Positions 7,030 through 16,308 of a stretch of DNA of 64,000 nt are shown here, in pieces. The DNA lies in NCBI RefSeq assembly GCF_011759385.1, contig NZ_JAARLY010000003.1, positions 310,001-374,000 on the forward strand. The letters are read 5' to 3'. Numbering within the stretch: the first letter of the stretch is position 1; each line of letters starts with the position of its first letter. The notes below the pieces were generated by a model that saw only the letters and a program-made list of their open reading frames with translations, did no database searches and was not told the DNA's origin. Both the position numbers and the translations under genes were made by a program. Origin of the DNA: Oleiagrimonas sp. C23AA (lineage in GTDB: Bacteria; Pseudomonadota; Gammaproteobacteria; Xanthomonadales; Rhodanobacteraceae).

Positions 7030-8655
7030 TCAGGACAGAAATGCGCCGGCGACCGCGCCCTCGCTGTCGCGCGGGTTGGCACGCAGCAGAATGTGCAGGC
7101 GGGTGCCGCGCTCGACGGTGCGGATGCGGAAGATGCCACTGAGCGCGGTGACCCGGTCGCGCATGCTCTGCAGACCACGGCCACCTCGACGTGGCGTCGA
7201 CGTTTCCGGCAAGCCCACGCCGTCATCGCGGATATCCAGCAGCACCAGCATCGTGCCGTGGCGCTCGCCCACACGCACCCGCAGCGACAAGGTTTGTGCC
7301 ATGGCGTGGCGTACCGCATTGGTGGCGGCCTCCTGCGCGACGCGGTAAATGGTGGTGCGGGTGTCTTCGTCAAGGCCGCGGATGTCGCCATGCAGCTCGA
7401 AGTGATAGGTGATGCCGGCGCTGCGTAGCAGATCGGCGATGGGGCCTTCCTCCAGTGCCCGGGCCAGGCCGAACTCGTCCAGTACTGTGGGGCGCAGGTT
7501 GTCCAGCAGTCGGCGCACGGCCTGGCGCATGTGCCCCAGGATGTCGTTGATGGAGGTGGCCACATCGGCCAGGCCTGCGTCCTGCAGCCGGTTCTGGGCC
7601 AGTTTCACTCGGGTTTGGATGGCGGTAAGGTTCTGTCCCAGTTCGTCATGCAGCTCGGCGGCCATGTAGCGACGCTGATCCTCTTCCAGACGCAGGTTGC
7701 GCCGGGCCGCTTCGCTGAGCTGGCGCGCCAGCAGGTCCAGACGTCGATTGGCGCCCTCCAGGCGTGCGTTCTGGATGGCCAGGCGGCTGCTGGAGCGACG
7801 CAGCGCATCAATGGCCGCACCGAGCATCAGTGTGGCGGTGCCGGCCACGGCCAGAAACAGGTGGGCTTCGGCCGGCGGCGGCTGTCGCTGCATGATATCG
7901 GCAAACAGCATCATGCTGCCGTTGATCACCAGCATCGACAGGCTGGCGCCGCGCCAGCCATGCCGGAAGGCGAAATACAGCACTGGCGACAGCGACAGGA
8001 TGCGTGCAAATTGCGGCAATGGGTCGGTGTTTTGCATCAGTGTCAGCAGCACCAGCATGGATGGCAGCAGCACCAGCAGGCCGTCCAGCAGCAGCCGCGT
8101 CAGGGTGTCGCGATGCGGGCGCTCGCGCACCAGCATGATCAGTACCGGTGCTAGCAAAAGCACGCCCAGATATTCGCCCAGCAAATCACCGCCCAGCGCA
8201 TTGGCAATGCGTGGCAGGTTCAGCGTCGGGTGCATGGCCTTGACGATGGTGGCTCCCCCCAGCGTCACGGCGGTGCAGGTCACCAGTGCCGAAGCCAGCA
8301 GGCGGGCGACAGCCTCCGGGCTGCGCAGCGAGGCTTGCAGGCCAAGGCGGCGCAGGACGCTCAGGCACAGCGCCACAATCAGCACATCCGGCACGTCTCC
8401 AGCCATGAAGGCCTGCCAGGCCATTCGGGGTGCATGCGTTATGCCCTCGGCCAGCGCGCTGGCGCCCCATTCGCCGGCAATCAGCCACGGCCACAGCCGC
8501 ATCGGCGTGAGCAGAAGCAGGCCAAAGCGCAGGCCTGCCGGCAACACCCACATCGGCATGGTGGTCGGCCACAGCGCCAGCCAGGCAAGAAAGTACAGCG
8601 CCGCCAGTAGCGGGCCTTGCAGGTATCGGGGAATGCGCATCCACATGGCGCTCAT
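7030..8655 (-). CDS. Membrane sensor histidine kinase (NarL/HisKA_3 type, MASE1-like)
   Basis: About 541 residues. The N-terminal half holds many hydrophobic segments and resembles a MASE1-type integral membrane sensor (motifs such as PAGLRFGLLLL and ALGGDLLGEYLGVLLLAP). A short coiled stretch (LEGANRRLDLLARQLSEAARRN) leads to a HisKA_3 dimerisation domain with phospho-acceptor His336 in LHDELGQ, then a HATPase domain with NAVRHA, DIRDDGVGL and GRGLQSMRDRV. It would phosphorylate the divergently encoded LuxR-type regulator. ATG at 8655 is preferred over a TTG at 8703 that would run almost into the regulator's start; ATG 8646 is also possible. The signal sensed is unknown. Confidence 0.88.
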   Translation of the reverse strand: MSAMWMRIPRYLQGPLLAALYFLAWLALWPTTMPMWVLPAGLRFGLLLLTPMRLWPWLIAGEWGASALAEGITHAPRMAWQAFMAGDVPDVLIVALCLSVLRRLGLQASLRSPEAVARLLASALVTCTAVTLGGATIVKAMHPTLNLPRIANALGGDLLGEYLGVLLLAPVLIMLVRERPHRDTLTRLLLDGLLVLLPSMLVLLTLMQNTDPLPQFARILSLSPVLYFAFRHGWRGASLSMLVINGSMMLFADIMQRQPPPAEAHLFLAVAGTATLMLGAAIDALRRSSSRLAIQNARLEGANRRLDLLARQLSEAARRNLRLEEDQRRYMAAELHDELGQNLTAIQTRVKLAQNRLQDAGLADVATSINDILGHMRQAVRRLLDNLRPTVLDEFGLARALEEGPIADLLRSAGITYHFELHGDIRGLDEDTRTTIYRVAQEAATNAVRHAMAQTLSLRVRVGERHGTMLVLLDIRDDGVGLPETSTPRRGGRGLQSMRDRVTALSGIFRIRTVERGTRLHILLRANPRDSEGAVAGAFLS

Positions 8656-8723
8656 GGTAGCCGCTAAGTGCGGTCGCACGCGCCTGTGCGCACGAGGTGG
8701 CAATTGGCGCTACAGTGACGGCC

Positions 8724-9353
8724 ATGTACCGGATAGTGCTAGTAGACGATCACGCCATTGTGCGCGAGGGCTTCAAGCGCCTGATCGAGATGGAAGATGA
8801 TCTGGCCGTATGCGCCGAATGTCGCTGCGCCGACGAGGCGGTGGAGGCGGTGACGGCCGAGCGCCCCGATCTGGCCGTGCTCGACCTTTCCTTGCCGGAT
8901 GGTGGCGGGCTGCCCTTGATCGAGCACTTGCGCAGCATCGCGCCGGATACGCGGCTGGTGGTGCTGAGCATGCACGACGGCGAGCCATATGTGGCCGAGG
9001 CGCTGCGTCGCGGCGCCTGCGGCTATGTCACCAAGGGCGTGGCGCCGGAGGAATTGGTTGCCGGCCTGCGTGTGGTGATGGGTGGCAAGCGCTTTCTGAG
9101 TTCGGACCTGGAGCGGCGCCGTGCGCACCGCCCCAGCGAGGAGCTGGACCCGCTGCACCGGCTGACCAGTCGCGAGCGCGACGTATTCCTGCTGCTGGCC
9201 GAGGGGCGCACGCCCAAGCAGGCGGCCGCCGAGCTGGGCATCGGCCAGAAGACCATCTACATCCACCGCGCCAGCCTGATGGGCAAGCTGGGCGCCGGCT
9301 CCGAGCTGGATCTTTATCGCTTGGCCGTCGAGCGCGGCTTGCTGCCGGCCTGA
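8724..9353 (+). CDS. LuxR/NarL-family response regulator
   Basis: 209 residues: receiver domain (residues 1-120) with acidic pair D8/D9, phospho-acceptor D54 in VLDLSLPD and the conserved Lys in YVTKGV; then a LuxR-type helix-turn-helix starting LTSREREVF-like (LTSRERDVFLLLAEGRTPKQAA) near residue 148. Start is ATG 8724, since the receiver begins MYRIVLVDDH; an upstream in-frame TTG is unlikely. It is divergent from the kinase gene with 68 bases between, so the two probably form one two-component system. Target genes are not evident nearby. Confidence 0.9.
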   Translation: MYRIVLVDDHAIVREGFKRLIEMEDDLAVCAECRCADEAVEAVTAERPDLAVLDLSLPDGGGLPLIEHLRSIAPDTRLVVLSMHDGEPYVAEALRRGACGYVTKGVAPEELVAGLRVVMGGKRFLSSDLERRRAHRPSEELDPLHRLTSRERDVFLLLAEGRTPKQAAAELGIGQKTIYIHRASLMGKLGAGSELDLYRLAVERGLLPA

Positions 9354-9364
9354 GCGCCGGCAGC
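9341..9364. terminator. Hairpin between convergent regulator and recN genes
   Basis: Perfect 9-bp inverted repeat GCTGCCGGC (9341-9349) and GCCGGCAGC (9356-9364) with a 6-base loop that contains the TGA stop of the response regulator. There is no T tract on either side, so it may be a weak or Rho-assisted terminator or an mRNA 3'-end stabiliser. Confidence 0.45.
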
Positions 9365-9371
9365 GCGCGAC

Positions 9372-11042
9372 TTAGGCCTGCGCTTTTTCCAGCATCTGGC
9401 GGGCGTGGGCCAGTGTTTCGCGGGTGATTTCCAGGCCACCCAGCATGCGCGCCAGTTCATCGCCGCGGGCTTTTTCATCCAGCCGGGAGATGCCCGTGCG
9501 TGTGGCCTGGCCATCGCTTTGCTTGGCGACCTTGAGATGGGCGTGACCTTGCGCGGCCACCTGCGGCAGGTGCGTCACGCACAGCGCCTGGCGGTGTTCG
9601 CCAAGTGCGCGCAACTTCTGGCCCACTACCTCGGCCACGGCACCACCGATACCGGTGTCGACCTCGTCAAACACCATGGTACCGACCGCATCCAGGCCCA
9701 GCGCGGCCACTTCGATGGCCAGACTGATACGCGCCAGTTCGCCGCCCGAAGCCACCTTGCGCAGCGCGCGTGGCGGTTGGCCGGGGTTGGCGCTGACCAG
9801 AAATTCGCAGCGTTCCAGGCCCTGTGCGTCCGGTGTATCGGATGCCTGCGGCTGCAGCTGGACCTCGAAGCGCCCGCCGCTCATGCCCAATTCCTGCATC
9901 AGCGCGCTGACTTCGCGCCCCAGGTGCTCGGCGGCCTTGGCGCGGGCCTGGCTCAGCGTCTTGGCCGCGTTGGCGTAATCGGCCTCGCAGCGAGCCACGT
10001 CGCCGTGCAGCTTTTCGACCGCCTCGCCGGCGCCCTCCAGTTCGTCCAGCTCGGCGGACAGCGATTCGGCCTTGGCGGCCAGCTCGTCCAGCGGCAGACG
10101 GTGGCGACGGCCCAGGTCGTGCAGATGCACCAGGTGCTGGTCGACCGTTTCCAGGCGCTCGGGGTCCATGTCCAGATCGCTGGCGTAGCGGCTGATGCCG
10201 TCGATGGCCTCGTCCAGCTGGATCTCGGCGTTGTCGAGCAGGGCGGCCAGCGGCTGCAGGCGCTCGTCGATCTCGACCAGACGCAGCAGCTCGGCCTGGG
10301 CGCGCGACAGCGCCCGGCGCACGGCAAATTCGCTGTCGCCGTCGAGCAGGTCGGAAAGACCGTTGGCGCCCTCCAGCAGTCGACCGGCATTGGCCAGCCG
10401 GCGATGTTCGGTTTCCAGCTCGTGCAGCGCCTCGGGCGCCAGTGCCCAGCGCTGCAGTTCGTCACGCTCGTGGCGTAGCAGCTCGATGTGTCCTTCGCGG
10501 TCATCGCCGCCGCTGAGCTTTTCTATCTGCGCGCGCAGCTGGCGCCATTGCCCGGCCAGTTCACGCACCCGCGCGATGCTGGTATCGGCCTCGGCAAAGG
10601 CGTCGAGAAGGCGCAGTTGGTGCTGGCGCGAGAGCAGCGCCTGGTGCTCGTGCTGGCCATGGATTTCGACCATATGCGAGGTCAGTGCCGAGAGCTGAGC
10701 CAGGCTGGCCGGGCGGCCGTTGATCCAGGCGCGCGAGTTGCCTTCGGCGCGGATCACCCGGCGCAGACGGCAGGCGTCGTCGTCGTCCAGTTCCTCGTCA
10801 GCCAGCCACTGGCGTGCCTCGGGCAGGTCGGCCAGATCGAACTCGGCCAGCAGTTCGGCCCGCTCGCTGCCGGCGCGCACCATGCCGCTGTCGGCGCGGA
10901 TGCCCGACAACAGCATCAGCGCATCGACCATCAGGGATTTGCCGGCACCGGTTTCGCCGGTGACCACGGTCAGGCCGGGGCCGAAGCTGATCTCCGCTTC
11001 CTCGACCACGGCGAAATTGCGTACGTAGAGCGACGTCAGCAT
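9372..11042 (-). CDS. recN: DNA repair protein RecN
   Basis: 556-residue SMC-like ATPase acting in double-strand break repair by recombination. Walker A is GETGAGKS near residues 30-37; a long coiled-coil middle (about 150-360) follows; the ABC signature VASGGELARISLA and Walker B MVFDEVDTGIGG lie near residues 430-475. Length matches E. coli RecN (553). The ATG at 11042 starts the family consensus MLTSLYVRNFAVVEE. It converges with the response regulator and diverges from hrcA. I saw no clear LexA box upstream. Confidence 0.96.
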   Translation of the reverse strand: MLTSLYVRNFAVVEEAEISFGPGLTVVTGETGAGKSLMVDALMLLSGIRADSGMVRAGSERAELLAEFDLADLPEARQWLADEELDDDDACRLRRVIRAEGNSRAWINGRPASLAQLSALTSHMVEIHGQHEHQALLSRQHQLRLLDAFAEADTSIARVRELAGQWRQLRAQIEKLSGGDDREGHIELLRHERDELQRWALAPEALHELETEHRRLANAGRLLEGANGLSDLLDGDSEFAVRRALSRAQAELLRLVEIDERLQPLAALLDNAEIQLDEAIDGISRYASDLDMDPERLETVDQHLVHLHDLGRRHRLPLDELAAKAESLSAELDELEGAGEAVEKLHGDVARCEADYANAAKTLSQARAKAAEHLGREVSALMQELGMSGGRFEVQLQPQASDTPDAQGLERCEFLVSANPGQPPRALRKVASGGELARISLAIEVAALGLDAVGTMVFDEVDTGIGGAVAEVVGQKLRALGEHRQALCVTHLPQVAAQGHAHLKVAKQSDGQATRTGISRLDEKARGDELARMLGGLEITRETLAHARQMLEKAQA

Positions 11043-11150
11043 GCGTCAATCGATGTCTGGACAAGAGCCCGATTGTAGCCGCTGGCGGTCGCGCTTCCAG
11101 CCCTTGGGTGCACGCAGGCCGTGCAAACCGGTCCATACGCGGCGCTGGCA

Positions 11151-11177
11151 CTTGCAAGAGCGGTGCACAGCCCTTAT
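11151..11177 (+). promoter_or_regulatory. Sigma-32-like heat-shock promoter upstream of hrcA
   Basis: CTTGCAA at 11151-11157, 13-base spacer, CCCTTAT at 11171-11177; compare sigma-32 consensus CTTGAAA and CCCATNT with 13-17 bases between. It stands 36 bases before the hrcA start. No CIRCE element (the usual HrcA operator) was seen here. Confidence 0.6.
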
Positions 11178-11212
11178 TCATCGACCTGGAATGCAAGTGA
11201 TCAATCAACGCC

Positions 11213-12274
11213 ATGAGCATGCGCAACGGTCCTGAACTCGACGCCCGCGCCCGCCGCCTGTTGCGGGCGCTGATCGGGCAGTACCTTACCGACGGCGAAC
11301 CGGTGGGCTCGCGCACGCTGGCCAAGTCCTCGGGGCTGGATGTCAGCCCGGCGACCATCCGCAACATCATGTCCGACCTCGAAGAAGAGGGCCTGATCGC
11401 CTCGCCGCATACCTCGGCCGGTCGTATTCCCACGCCGCGCGGCCTGCGCGTGTTCGTCGACAGCCTGATCGAGCTCAAACCCTTGCCGCGTGAGCTGATG
11501 GCACGCCTGCGTCGAGAGCTGCCGCTGCAGCCGGCCACTTCGCGCGACCTGCTGGACAGTGCCTCGACACTGCTGTCGGCGATGACGCACTTTGTCGGCG
11601 TGGTCACCGTGCCGCAGCAGGCCGACTTCCCGCTGCGCCATATCGAGTTTGTGGCGCTGGGTGATGATCGCGTGCTGGTGGTGCTGGTCTACGCCGATCA
11701 CCAGGTGCAAAACCGCATGGTGCAGTTGTCCAAGCCGCTGCCACCCTCGGTGCTGGAACAGGCCTCCAACTACCTCAACGAGCACTTCGCCGGCATGCAT
11801 CTGTCGCAGATTCGCGCCGGATTGCTGGCCGAACTCAAGGCCGCCGGCGGCGAACTCAACCGGCAGCTGGCCGAAACCATGGAGCTGGCCGCGGCTTCGT
11901 TCGGGCCGGACCTGCACGAAGCCGATGTGGTGGTGACCGGGCAGACCAACCTGATGGGTTATCAGGAACTGTCGGATCTTGAACGACTGCGTGAGCTGTT
12001 CGACGCCTTCCAGCGCAAGCGCGACATGCTGCAGCTGATGGAAGGCTGCGTGCAGGCGCCGGGCGTGCGTCTGTTCATCGGCGAAGAGTCGGGTTTTTCG
12101 GCGCTGGACAGCTGCTCGGTGGTGACCGCACCGTATGGCGCCGGGGGGCGCATGCTGGGCGCGCTGGGCGTGATTGGACCCACGCGCATGGCCTATGACC
12201 GGGTCATTCCGGTGGTGCAGGCCACCGCCGGATTGTTGTCCGATGCCTTGAATCGCGTCGCGACGACCTTATAA
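11213..12274 (+). CDS. hrcA: Heat-inducible transcription repressor HrcA
   Basis: 353-residue repressor of class I heat-shock genes; it normally binds CIRCE elements (commonly before groESL) and needs GroEL to fold. The N-terminal winged helix contains the signature SGLDVSPATIRNIMSDLEEEGLIASPHTSAGRIPT near residues 43-77, followed by the GAF-like dimer/inducer domain; C-terminal IGPTRMAYDRVIP is conserved. First gene of hrcA-grpE-dnaK-dnaJ, with its own sigma-32-like promoter. Because no CIRCE is visible before hrcA, this operon looks controlled by sigma-32 rather than by HrcA itself (inference). Confidence 0.96.
   Translation: MSMRNGPELDARARRLLRALIGQYLTDGEPVGSRTLAKSSGLDVSPATIRNIMSDLEEEGLIASPHTSAGRIPTPRGLRVFVDSLIELKPLPRELMARLRRELPLQPATSRDLLDSASTLLSAMTHFVGVVTVPQQADFPLRHIEFVALGDDRVLVVLVYADHQVQNRMVQLSKPLPPSVLEQASNYLNEHFAGMHLSQIRAGLLAELKAAGGELNRQLAETMELAAASFGPDLHEADVVVTGQTNLMGYQELSDLERLRELFDAFQRKRDMLQLMEGCVQAPGVRLFIGEESGFSALDSCSVVTAPYGAGGRMLGALGVIGPTRMAYDRVIPVVQATAGLLSDALNRVATTL
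12247..12273 (+). promoter_or_regulatory. Sigma-32-like promoter before grpE (inside hrcA 3' end)
   Basis: CTTGAAT at 12247-12253, 13-base spacer, CCTTATA at 12267-12273, overlapping the last codons of hrcA. Spacing equals that of the hrcA and dnaK motifs. A perfect 14-bp palindrome, GCGGGAATTCCCGC, lies just downstream at 12287-12300. Confidence 0.45.
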
Positions 12275-12365
12275 ACCGGCCGGGAGGCGGGAATTCCCGC
12301 ACGCACTATGCAAGGTGGCAGCGTGAGGCTGGCGCCGCGAGATTGAATTGATGTCTGGAGCGAAA

Positions 12366-12917
12366 ATGGAAGACACCAAGCCGAATGCGTCCGAGCAGGC
12401 GCAGGACATGCCCAACCAGGCCGCACCGGGCGATGAGCAACTGGCCGAAATCGAGGCGTTGACCGCCAAGCTGGGCGAGGCCGAGCAGGCCGCCGCCGAG
12501 GCGCGCGAAACCCTTCTGCGTGAGCGCGCCGATCTGGAAAACCAGCGCCGCCGTGTGCAGCGCGACCTGGACAACGCCCGCCGCTTTGCCAACGAGAAGC
12601 TGCTCGGCGAACTGCTGCCGGTGTGCGACAGCCTGGAGCAGGGCCTGGCCGTGCAGGGCGCCGATGTCGAGGCGCTGCGCCAGGGCATGGAACTGACGCT
12701 GCGCTCGCTGCGCAAGGTGGCCGAAGGCGCCGGCCTGATCGCGGTCGATCCGCTGCATCAGCCGTTCGACCCCGAGCGCCATCAGGCCATGAGCATGGTC
12801 GAAAGCGACCAGCACGAGCCCAACACCGTGGTCTCGGTGATGCAGAAAGGCTACGTGCTCAACGACCGCCTGTTGCGTCCGGCGCTGGTGGCCGTGGCCA
12901 AGGCGCCAGGGGGTTAA
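12366..12917 (+). CDS. grpE: Nucleotide exchange factor GrpE
   Basis: 183-residue co-chaperone that drives ADP release from DnaK. A charged N-terminal region leads into the long dimer-forming helix ([16 protein letters not shown] through [22 protein letters not shown]), then the four-helix part and the beta domain with the signature [18 protein letters not shown] and [27 protein letters not shown]. The frame extends to TTG 12348 and ATG 12351, but GGAG at 12357-12360 stands 5 bases before ATG 12366, which is preferred. Confidence 0.95.
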   Translation: MEDTKPNASEQAQDMPNQAAPGDEQLAEIEALTAKLGEAEQAAAEARETLLRERADLENQRRRVQRDLDNARRFANEKLLGELLPVCDSLEQGLAVQGADVEALRQGMELTLRSLRKVAEGAGLIAVDPLHQPFDPERHQAMSMVESDQHEPNTVVSVMQKGYVLNDRLLRPALVAVAKAPGG

Positions 12918-12936
12918 TCGGCGCAATTTCAAGCTC

Positions 12937-12964
12937 TTGAATCGATGGGGCGGGGCCCCACCTA
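12937..12964 (+). promoter_or_regulatory. Sigma-32 promoter upstream of dnaK
   Basis: CTTGAAT at 12937-12943, 13-base spacer, CCCCACCT at 12957-12964, a good match to the sigma-32 consensus (CTTGAAA, CCCCATNT). It would start transcription about 50 bases before dnaK. Confidence 0.7.
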
Positions 12965-13019
12965 GAATCACAGCAGCGGCCGCGGGGGCCGCGATCTGAA
13001 AAGTTTGGAGCAACAGATC

Positions 13020-14957
13020 ATGGGCAAGATCATCGGTATTGACCTGGGCACCACCAACTCCTGTGTGGCGGTGATGGAAGGTTCCAATGCACGCGTCATC
13101 GAGAACGCCGAGGGCGACCGCACCACGCCGTCCATCGTCGCGTTCAGCAAGGATGGCGAGGTCCTCGTTGGTGCGCCGGCCAAGCGCCAGGCTGTCACCA
13201 ACCCGGCCAACACCTTCTACGCGGTGAAGCGCCTGATCGGCCGCAAGTTCACCGACGCCGAGGTGCAGAAGGACATCGACCTGGTGTCCTACAAGATTCT
13301 GAACCACGACAACGGCGATGCGTGGGTGCAGACCTCCGACGGCAAGAAGATGGCGCCGCCGGAAGTGTCGGCCAAGGTGCTGATGAAGATGAAGAAGACC
13401 GCCGAGGATTTCCTTGGCGAGGAAGTGACCGAGGCGGTGATCACCGTGCCGGCCTACTTCAACGATTCGCAGCGCCAGGCCACCAAGGATGCCGGCAAGA
13501 TTGCCGGTCTGGACGTCAAACGCATCATCAACGAGCCGACCGCGGCCGCGCTGGCCTACGGCCTGGACAAGAAGGGCGGCGATCGCAAGATCGCGGTCTA
13601 CGACCTGGGTGGCGGCACCTTCGATATTTCCATCATCGAGATTGCCGAAGTCGACGGCGAGAAGCAGTTCGAAGTGCTGGCCACCAACGGTGACACCTTC
13701 CTGGGCGGTGAAGATTTCGACACCCGCGTCATCGATTACCTGGTCGACGAGTTCAACAAGGATCAGGGCGTGGATCTGCGCAAGGATCCGCTGGCCCTGC
13801 AGCGCCTGAAGGATGCCGCCGAGCGCGCCAAGATCGAGCTGTCCTCGGCACATCAGACCGAAGTGAACCTGCCGTACATCACGGCCGATGCCTCCGGTCC
13901 CAAGCATCTGAACATCAAGCTGACCCGCGCCAAGCTGGAAGCGCTGGTCGAAGAGCTGGTCAAGCGTTCCATTGAACCGTGCCGTACCGCGCTCAACGAT
14001 GCCGGCCTGCGTGTGTCCGACGTCGACGAGGTGATCCTGGTCGGCGGCCAGACCCGCATGCCCAAGGTGCAGGAAGCGGTCAAGGAGTTCTTCGGCAAGG
14101 ATCCGCGCAAGGACGTCAACCCGGACGAGGCGGTCGCCGTGGGCGCGGCCATCCAGGGTGGCGTGCTGGGCGGTACCGTCAAGGACGTGCTGCTGCTGGA
14201 CGTGACCCCGCTTAGCCTGGGCATTGAGACCATGGGCGGCGTGTTCACCAAGCTGATCGAGAAGAACACCACCATCCCGACCAAGGCCTCGCAGGTGTTC
14301 TCCACCGCCGAGGACAACCAGACCGCCGTCACCGTGCACGTGCTGCAGGGTGAACGCGAACAGGCCCGCTTCAACAAGTCGCTGGCCAAGTTCGACCTGG
14401 CCGGTATCGATGCCGCGCCGCGTGGCATGCCGCAGATCGAGGTCACCTTCGACATCGACGCCAACGGCATCCTGCACGTGCACGCCAAGGACAAGAAGAC
14501 CGGCAAGGAACAGAAGATCGAGATCAAGGCTGGCTCGGGCCTGTCCGACGAAGAGATCGAGAAGATGGTCTCCGATGCCGAAACGCATCGCGAAGAGGAC
14601 AAGAAGTTCCAGGAACTGGTCACCACGCGCAACAAGGCCGACCAGCTGGTGCATGCGACCCGCTCGGCGCTGAAGGAGCACGGCGGCAACGTGCCGTCCG
14701 ACCAGATCGGCGGTATCGAGGAAGCGCTGTCCGACCTTGAGAAGGTCAAGGACGGCGACGACAAGGACGCCATCGAGTCCAAGATCACCGCGCTCGAGCA
14801 GCGTGCCCAGTCGCTGTATGCCGCGGCTCAGGCCGGTGCCCAGGGTGGCGAGGGTGCCGACACCTCCGGCCAGCAGGCGCCGGGCGGCGGTTCGGCCCAG
14901 CCCGACGACGTGGTGGACGCCGAGTTCACCGAGGTCAAGGACGACGACAAGAAGTAA
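13020..14957 (+). CDS. dnaK: Molecular chaperone DnaK (Hsp70)
   Basis: 645-residue ATP-dependent chaperone that binds exposed hydrophobic stretches of unfolded proteins, working with DnaJ and GrpE. The ATPase domain (1-385) opens with [13 protein letters not shown] and contains [13 protein letters not shown] and [11 protein letters not shown]; the substrate-binding domain contains [17 protein letters not shown]; the C-terminal lid ends in a Gly-rich linker and the acidic [14 protein letters not shown] tail. Start at ATG 13020 follows TTGGAG at 13005-13010; the in-frame TTG within it is not used. Own sigma-32 promoter just upstream. Confidence 0.98.
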   Translation: MGKIIGIDLGTTNSCVAVMEGSNARVIENAEGDRTTPSIVAFSKDGEVLVGAPAKRQAVTNPANTFYAVKRLIGRKFTDAEVQKDIDLVSYKILNHDNGDAWVQTSDGKKMAPPEVSAKVLMKMKKTAEDFLGEEVTEAVITVPAYFNDSQRQATKDAGKIAGLDVKRIINEPTAAALAYGLDKKGGDRKIAVYDLGGGTFDISIIEIAEVDGEKQFEVLATNGDTFLGGEDFDTRVIDYLVDEFNKDQGVDLRKDPLALQRLKDAAERAKIELSSAHQTEVNLPYITADASGPKHLNIKLTRAKLEALVEELVKRSIEPCRTALNDAGLRVSDVDEVILVGGQTRMPKVQEAVKEFFGKDPRKDVNPDEAVAVGAAIQGGVLGGTVKDVLLLDVTPLSLGIETMGGVFTKLIEKNTTIPTKASQVFSTAEDNQTAVTVHVLQGEREQARFNKSLAKFDLAGIDAAPRGMPQIEVTFDIDANGILHVHAKDKKTGKEQKIEIKAGSGLSDEEIEKMVSDAETHREEDKKFQELVTTRNKADQLVHATRSALKEHGGNVPSDQIGGIEEALSDLEKVKDGDDKDAIESKITALEQRAQSLYAAAQAGAQGGEGADTSGQQAPGGGSAQPDDVVDAEFTEVKDDDKK

Positions 14958-14978
14958 GCGTCGTCATCTGGCGTCAGG

Positions 14979-15003
14979 AACGGGAGCCCGCAAGGCTCCC
15001 GTT
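14979..15003 (+). terminator. Hairpin between dnaK and dnaJ
   Basis: Stem AACGGGAGCC (14979-14988) with GGCTCCCGTT (14994-15003) and a 5-base loop, followed by TCGCCC rather than a T tract. It is likely a partial terminator or mRNA-stabilising element that lowers dnaJ relative to dnaK. Confidence 0.5.
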
Positions 15004-15049
15004 TCGCCCTGAAGGGCCTGGCGCGAGCGTCGAGCAATCTGAGTAGTCT

Positions 15050-16186
15050 ATGAGCAAGCGTTGCTATTACGAGGTTCTGGGGGTTTCGCGCACCGTGGGT
15101 GGCGACGAGCTCAAGAAATCCTTCCGCCGCATGGCGATGAAGTACCACCCGGACCGCAATCCCGACGACCCGGAAGCGCAGGACAAGTTCAAGGAGGCCA
15201 AAGAGGCCTACGAGGTGCTGTCCGATACGCAAAAGCGCGCCATGTACGACCAGTACGGCCACGCTGCCTTCGAGGGTGGCATGGGCGGTGCGGGCGCCGG
15301 CGGTGGTGCCGGTTTCGGCGATGTCGGTGACATCTTTGGCGACATCTTCGGCGATATTTTCGGCATGGGCGGCGCCGGGCGCACCCGCGCGCATCGCGGC
15401 GCAGACTTGCGCTACGTGATGGAGCTGGACCTGGAAGAGGCCGTGTTCGGTGTCGAGCGCGAGATCCGCATTCCGACCTTGGTCAGCTGCGAAACCTGCG
15501 ATGGCTCCGGTTCGAAGGACGGCAAGCGCAGCCGCTGCGGCACCTGCAACGGCCTGGGCCGGGTGCGCATGCAGAACGGCATCTTCTCGGTGCAGCAGGC
15601 CTGCCCGCATTGCGGCGGCACCGGCGAAACCATCGAGAATCCCTGTGGCGACTGCCATGGCGCGGGCCGTGTCGAGGAAACGCGCACGCTGTCGGTGCGC
15701 ATTCCGGCCGGTGTCGACAATGGCGATCGCATCCGTTTGAACGGTCAGGGCGAGGCCGCGCCGGCGGGCGGAGCGGCGGGCGATCTGTACGTGGAAATGC
15801 GCGTGCGCGAGCATGCCATCTTCACTCGCGAAGGCAGCGACCTGCACTGCGAAGTGCCGATCCGCTTCGGCCAGGCCGCGCTCGGCGCCAAGATCCAGGT
15901 GCCGACGCTGGAAGGCGAGGTTGATATCACCGTGCCGCCGGAAACCCAGACCGGACAGGTATTCCGTCTGCGTGGTCGCGGTGTGACCTCGGTGCGCACC
16001 GGTCGTGCCGGTGACCTGATCTGCCAGGTGGTGGTGGAAACGCCGGTGCGCCTGACCAAGGAGCAGCGCGATCTGATGGAGCAGCTGGAAGGCACCTTCG
16101 AGGAAGCCGAACCTGAAGCCCATTCGCCGCGCGCCAGTTCCTGGTTCGATGGCGTCAAGCAGTTCTGGTCGCGCGTCACCTCCTGA
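15050..16186 (+). CDS. dnaJ: Chaperone protein DnaJ (Hsp40)
   Basis: 378-residue co-chaperone that stimulates DnaK ATPase and delivers substrates. The J domain (1-70) includes YHPDRNPDD with the essential HPD; a Gly/Phe-rich segment (about 76-110) follows; then four zinc-binding repeats [24 protein letters not shown] and CGDCHGAG between about residues 145 and 210; then the C-terminal substrate-binding domains. Starts at ATG 15050, 92 bases after dnaK, as last gene of the hrcA-grpE-dnaK-dnaJ operon. Confidence 0.97.
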   Translation: MSKRCYYEVLGVSRTVGGDELKKSFRRMAMKYHPDRNPDDPEAQDKFKEAKEAYEVLSDTQKRAMYDQYGHAAFEGGMGGAGAGGGAGFGDVGDIFGDIFGDIFGMGGAGRTRAHRGADLRYVMELDLEEAVFGVEREIRIPTLVSCETCDGSGSKDGKRSRCGTCNGLGRVRMQNGIFSVQQACPHCGGTGETIENPCGDCHGAGRVEETRTLSVRIPAGVDNGDRIRLNGQGEAAPAGGAAGDLYVEMRVREHAIFTREGSDLHCEVPIRFGQAALGAKIQVPTLEGEVDITVPPETQTGQVFRLRGRGVTSVRTGRAGDLICQVVVETPVRLTKEQRDLMEQLEGTFEEAEPEAHSPRASSWFDGVKQFWSRVTS

Positions 16187-16308
16187 TTTGAAATGGGCCC
16201 GATCCGCCGTCGACCGGCTGCTGGCCGGTTGACTGCGGGCCTTGTCACCCATGGCGCTCCGTCGCGGATGCGGTACGCTGGCATGCTTTCCTCCAAGGGG
16301 TTGCTCGC

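Noticed and set aside
11043-11212. CIRCE element upstream of hrcA
   Set aside because: No TTAGCACTC/GAGTGCTAA-type inverted repeat is present in this gap.
12306-14681. 791-codon minus-strand frame opposite grpE and dnaK
   Set aside because: Shadow frame in high-GC DNA; DnaK coding on the plus strand is unambiguous.
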